DNA of 10,538 nucleotides. Source: Selenomonas sp. (GTDB taxonomy: Bacteria > Bacillota > Negativicutes > Selenomonadales > Selenomonadaceae). Every line of letters starts with the position of its first letter. The stretch's first letter is position 1. Of this stretch, positions 6,236 to 10,538 are shown piece by piece. The stretch covers positions 1 to 10,538 of the forward strand of contig NZ_JALFCU010000029.1 in NCBI RefSeq assembly GCF_022771645.1, written 5' to 3'. Below the pieces are notes generated by a model. The model worked only from the letters and a program-made list of their open reading frames with translations, had not been told where the DNA came from and did no database searches. The position numbers and the translations under genes are program-made.

Positions 6236-7876
6236 TCAGCCCGCCAATTCCGCTTCGACGTTACTACTTTCCTGTTGCGTATCCTCCGAAACCACTTCCT
6301 GATTTTCGGGCTTTTGCGTGCTTTCGTTTTTTGTCGCAACCTGCTCTTCTTTCTTGGTCGTCGCCTTTTCCGCTTTCGCCTGCTCGGCCTTCGCCGCTTT
6401 CGCTTCATCGGCAGCGCGCGCCGCTGCCGTCTTGACCGTCGGCTTCACTTCGCGGAGCGCCGCTTCCTCTTCCTTCGTCAGCTTCTCGTGCAGGAGCGAG
6501 GCGTCGAGTGTCTTATTCCGCGTGTCGCCTGCCTGTTGTGCTGCGACGTAGCGCGGCACGTCGATGTCAACGGGGATGCCCATCGCCTTGTCGAGCGCGG
6601 CCTTGCTCGTGTTGTAGTTGTAGAGCGCCGTGTAGTAGTTCGTGCGCGCGCTCGTGAGTTTTTCCTGCGCGTCCATGACGGCGAGGTTCGTGTCGACGCC
6701 GGCGCTGTAGCGGACCTGCGCGATCTTGTAATCTTCCTCCGCTTGTTCGACGGCTTTCGACGTCGTATGGATGTTCTTTTCCGCCGCGAGGAGCGAGAGG
6801 TACTGCTGGCGCACGTCAAGCTGAATCTGTTCCTTCGACGCGGCCGCCGCTTCCTCTTTCGCACGGAGCGCCGCTTTCGCCGTCTCGATGCCCGACTGCG
6901 TCACACCGTTGTCGAAAATGTTCCAGCTCGCCGTGAAGCCCGCCGTCCACGTTTCGGTATTGTCGTGGCCGAACTCATGGTCGTCGGCGATGTTTTTCGA
7001 GAGCGCCGCGCTGACATCCGGGCGGTAGCCCGCCTTTGCCATTTCGACGGATTCCTTCGCCTGCTCGACTTCATAGTCCGCGACGATGCCATCCGGGCGG
7101 TTGTCGAGCGCGTAGACCGTGCAATCATCGAGGTTCAGGTCATACGGCGTGTACTGCAGGCTGTCCTTGACGTTTAAGAGCGTGTCGGACGGCAGGCCGA
7201 TGATGTTGTTCAGCGTCGCCATCGCGACGTCGTAGTTGTTCTGCGCGTTGACGAGGCTCTGCTGCGAGTTCGCAAGCTGGACTTCCGAGGCGAGCACGTC
7301 GGATTTCGCGACCGTGCCGACGCGGTACTGCGCGTTGACGTTGTTCAGATGCTCCTGCAGCGTGTCGACGGCTTCCTGGTTGACCTCGATGAGGTTGCGG
7401 TACTCGAGGAGCTGGTAGTACGCCTGCGTCGTCTGGAGTTTCACGGCCTGCTTCGTGTTCTCGAGCGTGAGGTCGGCGGCGTTCAGGCCGTAGCCAGCGC
7501 TGCGGCGGTTGTGCTTCAGCTTGCCCGTCGTGTCGAGGCTATAGCCGGACTGGAGCGTATTGGTGAACTGATTGTTGCCGATGAGCGGGTTGTCATCATA
7601 CGTCGCGCCACCGATGCGATTCGCTGTGCCCTGCCAGACAAGCGTCGGGCCCTGCTGACGGCGTGCCGTCGAAAGGTTCCAGCGCGCGGCATCGACGTTC
7701 GCGATTGACTGCTTCAACGAGCGGTTCGTCTCGAACGCCATCTGGATTGCATCCTCGAGGCCGAGGTCGACCGTGTCATAGGCAAAGGCCGTCGGTGCTG
7801 CGCCGAGCGTCAAAAGCCCGCCGAGCACCAACGCCGTGAGTTTTTTTGTTTGAGAGAAAAGATGATTCGTTTTCAA
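6236..7876 (-). CDS. tolC: TolC-family outer-membrane factor with an Ala/Lys/Glu-rich C-terminal tail (546 aa)
   Basis: TolC-family proteins form trimeric outer-membrane channels with long periplasmic helical barrels and serve as exit ducts for export systems. A signal peptide (KK, then a hydrophobic run, cleavage after AFA at residue 32) is followed by two OEP repeats: about 38-235, ending YRVGTVAKSDVLASEVQLA...IIGLP, and about 260-440, ending YSAGVDTNLAVMDAQEKLTS...AMGIP. Residues about 450-546 form an extra tail rich in Ala, Lys, Glu and Gln, probably disordered and periplasmic; it explains why the protein is longer than a usual ~430-490 residues. I chose TTG at 7876 because GGGAGG lies 7 bases upstream; an ATG at 7897 is in frame but has GAGG only 1 base before it. 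The gene follows mlaD after 193 bases. Whether it serves the Mla system or is a generic efflux partner cannot be told. Confidence 0.92.
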   Translation of the reverse strand: MKTNHLFSQTKKLTALVLGGLLTLGAAPTAFAYDTVDLGLEDAIQMAFETNRSLKQSIANVDAARWNLSTARRQQGPTLVWQGTANRIGGATYDDNPLIGNNQFTNTLQSGYSLDTTGKLKHNRRSAGYGLNAADLTLENTKQAVKLQTTQAYYQLLEYRNLIEVNQEAVDTLQEHLNNVNAQYRVGTVAKSDVLASEVQLANSQQSLVNAQNNYDVAMATLNNIIGLPSDTLLNVKDSLQYTPYDLNLDDCTVYALDNRPDGIVADYEVEQAKESVEMAKAGYRPDVSAALSKNIADDHEFGHDNTETWTAGFTASWNIFDNGVTQSGIETAKAALRAKEEAAAASKEQIQLDVRQQYLSLLAAEKNIHTTSKAVEQAEEDYKIAQVRYSAGVDTNLAVMDAQEKLTSARTNYYTALYNYNTSKAALDKAMGIPVDIDVPRYVAAQQAGDTRNKTLDASLLHEKLTKEEEAALREVKPTVKTAAARAADEAKAAKAEQAKAEKATTKKEEQVATKNESTQKPENQEVVSEDTQQESSNVEAELAG

Positions 7877-7883
7877 GGTTTTA

Positions 7884-7889
7884 CCTCCC
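7884..7889 (-). promoter_or_regulatory. Shine-Dalgarno site supporting a TTG start for tolC
   Basis: GGGAGG on the minus strand, 7 bases before TTG at 7876-7874. The signal peptide reads well from this TTG. The in-frame ATG at 7897 would place this site inside the coding region. Confidence 0.75.
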
Positions 7890-7939
7890 GTTTTCATTCC
7901 TCTTATCGAGGCAGCGATGGCAAAAGACGTTCGTCCAGA

Positions 7940-8039
7940 TTGCAGCAGATTTTTCGTCCTATCTAGGAGACAGTCCCGCAGTCGTAGCAGAGCTACGTCA
8001 AGGGGCTGTCGACGACGATAGGGCGGAAAAGCTGCGCAA
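7940..8039. repeat. 100-base imperfect hairpin between mlaD and tolC
   Basis: The arms pair in order: TTGC..AGC with GCTGC..GCAA at the outside; TTTTTCGTCCTATC (7950-7963) with GATAGGGCGGAAAA (8017-8030); GACAGTCCC (7969-7977) with GGGGCTGTC (8002-8010); and innermost CGTAGC-AGA-GCTACG (7983-7997). Read as plus-strand RNA, the three differences in the middle stems are G-U pairs. The sequence is unlike elements 1 and 2. No T run follows on the minus strand, so it is not an ordinary terminator. It could be an mRNA stability or processing structure, or a dispersed repeat unit. Confidence 0.75.
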
Positions 8040-8069
8040 GATGGGCGGACGGATTTTGCCAGCGCTGAC

Positions 8070-9362
8070 TCAGAATGATTGGCGGATGCCGAAGTATGCG
8101 GCCCGCTCATCATCTTTGTTCGTGACATCATTCCATTGGCTCATGAGCGCCGTGCCATCGCCGAGGTCGTACGTCGCCCGCAGACGCAGCTTCACGTCGT
8201 CAGGGTCGTAGGCATCGGCAGAAAGACGAAACTTGTCGCCCGCCGCGTAGCCGTCGAGCCCGATGCCCGCCTCGCCGGCGATCACGCCGCCGCGCGCGCC
8301 AAGGTGACCGCTCCCGAAGCGCTTGCCGACCTGCGCGTTGAACAGGCTGTCGTCGCCGATGTCGTCGACGCCGACGTCGAACGTTTTGTCGCCCATCGTG
8401 ACGCCGAGGTTCGCGTTGACGCTCCAGTCGCTTTCGCTGCCGCTATACAGCACGTCCGCGCTCGGCGTCATATCGATAGATTCGACCTTGCCGAGCATAT
8501 TTCCTGCTTTTTCGCTGATCTGCCGCGCGTTCGTGATCGTCGCTTTGAGGTCGGCAGCCGTCTGCGGATCGCCCGCAACTTCGTCGAGCGTCGCAGCCAC
8601 ATGCTGCACGCGCTCGCTCGTGTCCTTGAGGTTTTCGAGCGTCTCACGCACGTTCGCCGCTGTCGCGGGGTCTCCAAGCACGCTGTTCATGTTCGCGATC
8701 ATCGGTTCGAGGCTCGCCATCGTGCGGTTCATCGAGGCCGTGACCGTCACGAGGTTTGCCGTCATCGCCTGGACGTTGCCGCGGTTCTCAGCCGCCATGG
8801 ATTCGAGCTGCGCCATGAGGCCGGAGAGATGGCCGGTCATGTCGCGCATGTTCGCCGTCATCTGGAGGATGGACTGGCGGAAGTTCTTGTCGCCCGCGAT
8901 GCTGTTGAGGCTGTCTAAAAGCTCCTGCGCCTGCGCGACGACCTGGTTCAGCCCCGCGAACATCGTGTCCATGCCCTGCTCATCGTCACCGATGAGATAC
9001 GCGCCGTCGCCGATGTAGTGGCCGCGGTCTTCGGCCGGCTGGATGTTGACGAATTTCTCGCCCATGACGCCCGGCGTGCCGATCGTCACATGCGAGCCCT
9101 CGGGGATGCGCACATCCGGATGGATCCGCATCTCGACCGTGACGCCGCCGCCATCGTTCGTGATGCCTTGCACCTCGCCGATCGGCACGCCCGCGAGGCA
9201 GACCTGCGCCTGCCGCTCGACGCCGATGACCTGGTGGAAGCCTGCGTAGACCGTATATCCTTTGCCCGCTTTGAGCGAAAAGCCCGAGAGTCCGAGCACG
9301 AGCGCGACGAGCAGGAGGAGTCCTGCCGCCGTGAACGCGCCGACTTTCGCTTCTGTCTTCAT
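8070..9362 (-). CDS. mlaD: Long MlaD: MCE-domain protein with helical linker and C-terminal outer-membrane beta-barrel (430 aa)
   Basis: MlaD is the MCE-domain subunit of the Mla phospholipid transporter. A membrane anchor (residues about 8-30) leads to one MCE domain (about 36-112, with GVPIGEVQGI and TPGVMGEKFVNI). Residues about 130-298 are helical and low in hydrophobic clusters, with degenerate repeats AGDKNFRQSIL (156), LGDPATAANVR (229) and AGDPQTAADLK (263). Residues about 302-430 alternate in beta-strand fashion with Gly/Asp turns and end in IRQSF, a C-terminal Phe typical of outer-membrane barrels. E. coli MlaD is about 183 residues and lacks the last two parts. The elongated form is known from Veillonella parvula, where it is proposed to bridge both membranes. 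The start is ATG 9362, with AAGGAGG at 9370-9376; it overlaps the mlaF stop by 4 bases (ATGA), which suggests translational coupling. Confidence 0.95.
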   Translation of the reverse strand: MKTEAKVGAFTAAGLLLLVALVLGLSGFSLKAGKGYTVYAGFHQVIGVERQAQVCLAGVPIGEVQGITNDGGGVTVEMRIHPDVRIPEGSHVTIGTPGVMGEKFVNIQPAEDRGHYIGDGAYLIGDDEQGMDTMFAGLNQVVAQAQELLDSLNSIAGDKNFRQSILQMTANMRDMTGHLSGLMAQLESMAAENRGNVQAMTANLVTVTASMNRTMASLEPMIANMNSVLGDPATAANVRETLENLKDTSERVQHVAATLDEVAGDPQTAADLKATITNARQISEKAGNMLGKVESIDMTPSADVLYSGSESDWSVNANLGVTMGDKTFDVGVDDIGDDSLFNAQVGKRFGSGHLGARGGVIAGEAGIGLDGYAAGDKFRLSADAYDPDDVKLRLRATYDLGDGTALMSQWNDVTNKDDERAAYFGIRQSF

Positions 9363-10105
9363 GCACTTGCCTCCTTCGTCGTCCGAAGCGTGTGGAAAAA
9401 TGCCTGCACGCGCGAATCTTGGAGCGTCTGGAATTTTTCTGCCGTGTCGACGGCGATGAGCTCGCCTTCGTAAATCATGGCGATGCGGTCCGAAATGCGG
9501 CACGCGCTCGCCATATCGTGCGTCACGACGACGCTCGTCACGTGGAGCTCATGCTGCGTATGGATGATGAGCTCGTCAATCTTCTCCGTCATGATGGGGT
9601 CGAGGCCCGAGCTCGGTTCGTCATAAAAAATAATGGATGGCTCGATGGCGATGGCGCGCGCGAGGCTCACGCGCTTCTTCATGCCGCCCGAGAGCTCGCC
9701 GGGCATCATGCGCTCGACGCCTTCGAGTCCGACGAGCGACAGTTTTTCGCGCACGATGCGCTGGATTTCGTCCTCTTTCTTTTTCGTATGCTCGCGCAGG
9801 CCGAACGCGACGTTGTCGCCGACCGTCATCGAGTCAAAGAGCGCCGAATACTGGAACACCATGCCCATGTGCAGGCGGATGTCCTTGAGCTCGCGCTCCG
9901 ACATATGGCCGATTTCTTGGTCGTCCATCCAGATTTCACCCTCGGTGGGTTGGATGAGGCCAATCAGCAAGCGCAGCAGTGTGCTCTTGCCCGAGCCCGA
10001 GCCGCCGATGATCGCGAGCGTCTCGCCATCGTGGATGTCTAGATTCACATGACGCAGCGCCCACTGTTCATCGAACCGCTTGCCTACGTCTTTCAATCTT
10101 ATCAT
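9359..10105 (-). CDS. mlaF: MlaF-type ABC transporter ATPase for phospholipid transport (248 aa)
   Basis: The cytoplasmic ATPase that powers the MlaE permease. All ABC motifs are intact: Walker A GGSGSGKS at 34-41, Q-loop Gln85 in MVFQYSALF, signature LSGGM at 138-142, Walker B IIFYDEP at 158-164 with catalytic Glu163, D-loop GLDP at 167-170, and switch His196 in VVVTHDM. The signature followed by KKRVSLARAIA, and the YSALFDSMTVGDNV stretch, are typical of the MlaF/Ttg2A group. The length is normal for the family. ATG 10105 is chosen because MIRLKDVGKRF is the usual family start. Its ribosome binding site is weak: the nearest G-rich word, GGTGG, is about 13 bases away and followed by an A/T-rich stretch. 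The gene starts 19 bases after mlaE ends, so coupling to mlaE is likely. Confidence 0.97.
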   Translation of the reverse strand: MIRLKDVGKRFDEQWALRHVNLDIHDGETLAIIGGSGSGKSTLLRLLIGLIQPTEGEIWMDDQEIGHMSERELKDIRLHMGMVFQYSALFDSMTVGDNVAFGLREHTKKKEDEIQRIVREKLSLVGLEGVERMMPGELSGGMKKRVSLARAIAIEPSIIFYDEPSSGLDPIMTEKIDELIIHTQHELHVTSVVVTHDMASACRISDRIAMIYEGELIAVDTAEKFQTLQDSRVQAFFHTLRTTKEASA

Positions 10106-10124
10106 AAAATTTTTGATACCACCG

Positions 10125-10538
10125 TTAAAACAGGATAAGCGTGAGCAAGGCGTTCAAGATGAAAATCACGATGATCGACGCAACGACCGTGCGCGTCGTC
10201 GCCTTGCCGACGCCCTCCGCGCCCTCCGGCGAATGCAGGCCGTAGTAACAGCCGAGCACCGCGATGACGTTGCCGAAGAAAATTGCCTTGATGAGGCCTC
10301 CGGTCAAATCGTACGCATCGACATACATATGCAGAGAGTTCGTGAAGAGCTGCGAGCTGATGCCCGAGTAATACACGGCGACGAACCAGCCGCCCAAGAC
10401 GCCGATGAAATCGCCAAAAACGGTCAGGAGCGGCACGACGATCATGCACGCGATCATGCGCGGCACGATGAGGTAGTCGACGGGACTCACGGCCATGACG
10501 CGCAGCGCGTCGATCTGCTCCGTGACCTTCATCGTCGA
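10125..10538 (-). CDS. mlaE: MlaE-type phospholipid ABC transporter permease (partial, N-terminus beyond window)
   Basis: The last 137 codons of the integral inner-membrane permease that, as a dimer, holds lipid beneath the MlaD ring. The visible part begins inside the conserved MKVTEQIDALRVMAVSPVDY segment and continues with hydrophobic helices (including IACMIVVPLLTVFGDFIGVL). It then has the conserved cytoplasmic loop region with FFGNVIAVLGCYYGL and SPEGAEGVGKATTRTVV, and a last membrane helix (VVASIIVIFILNALLTLILF) ending in TAA at 10127-10125. The Met at 10532 is internal, not a start: family members have more than 100 residues before this motif, and the frame is open to the window edge. 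The gene lies just ahead of mlaF and mlaD on the same strand, the usual order mlaE-mlaF-mlaD. Confidence 0.96.
   Translation of the reverse strand, partial: STMKVTEQIDALRVMAVSPVDYLIVPRMIACMIVVPLLTVFGDFIGVLGGWFVAVYYSGISSQLFTNSLHMYVDAYDLTGGLIKAIFFGNVIAVLGCYYGLHSPEGAEGVGKATTRTVVASIIVIFILNALLTLILF

Noticed and set aside
6275..7177. 300-codon plus-strand frame opposite tolC
   Set aside because: Arg/Val/Phe-rich antisense shadow of tolC with no family resemblance.
7877..8131. N-terminal extension of TolC to an ATG at 8131
   Set aside because: It would place the signal peptide about 85 residues inside the protein and overlap the mlaD coding end. The TTG at 7876 has a good GGGAGG and a normal signal peptide.
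7846..8211. 121-codon plus-strand frame running through the mlaD-tolC gap and its hairpin
   Set aside because: Its start lies inside tolC and its end inside mlaD, the middle is a long hairpin, and no Shine-Dalgarno site or domain was recognised. Kept only as a remark in the hairpin finding.
9363..9503. N-terminal extension of MlaD by 47 residues to an ATG at 9503
   Set aside because: It overlaps mlaF for 141 bases and gives a His/Arg-rich stretch before the membrane anchor. ATG 9362 has AAGGAGG at proper spacing and starts with MKTEAKVGAF, typical of MlaD.

Overview
This G+C-rich window reads like the chromosome of a diderm Firmicute (Negativicutes; something near Selenomonas, Mitsuokella or Veillonella). 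The reasons are an outer-membrane gene set (a TolC-like protein, TamB, and an MlaD with an outer-membrane-type C-terminus) beside a Firmicute-style sigma factor and strong AGGAGG-type ribosome binding sites. All supported genes are on the minus strand, so the window is described here from its right end, in the order of transcription.

Right part (10538 to 8070): the end of mlaE (permease), mlaF (ATPase) and mlaD (MCE protein), closely packed, with a 4-base ATGA overlap between mlaF and mlaD. The MlaD is long: an inner-membrane anchor, one MCE domain, a long helical linker with degenerate repeats, and about 130 C-terminal residues that look like an outer-membrane beta-barrel ending in Phe. This matches the 'transenvelope bridge' MlaD described in Veillonella parvula, which works without MlaA and MlaC; neither those two nor MlaB is seen here.

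Middle (7876 to 1432): a TolC-family outer-membrane protein with a TTG start and an unusual Ala/Lys/Glu-rich tail, then a 1483-residue TamB/AsmA-like bridge protein. Mla and TamB are thought to move phospholipids in opposite directions between the two membranes, so this cluster looks like one lipid-homeostasis locus.

Left part (1087 to 1): a small sigma-70-family sigma factor, a strong intrinsic terminator, and the start of a GTG-initiated small membrane protein cut off by the window edge.

The least explained content is in the gaps. Two gaps of about 350 bases, tolC-tamB and tamB-sigma, each hold a large composite palindrome (about 320 and 276 bases). Both are built from the same modules: an outer stem, a C/G-rich hairpin and a second hairpin, and they share an identical 21-base core. 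The outer-stem sequences differ between the two elements, but nearly all their mismatches become G-U pairs on the minus strand, which hints at structure in the operon RNA. A third, unrelated 100-base hairpin lies between mlaD and tolC, and its wobble bias is on the opposite strand. No transposase, CRISPR, tRNA or rRNA is seen.
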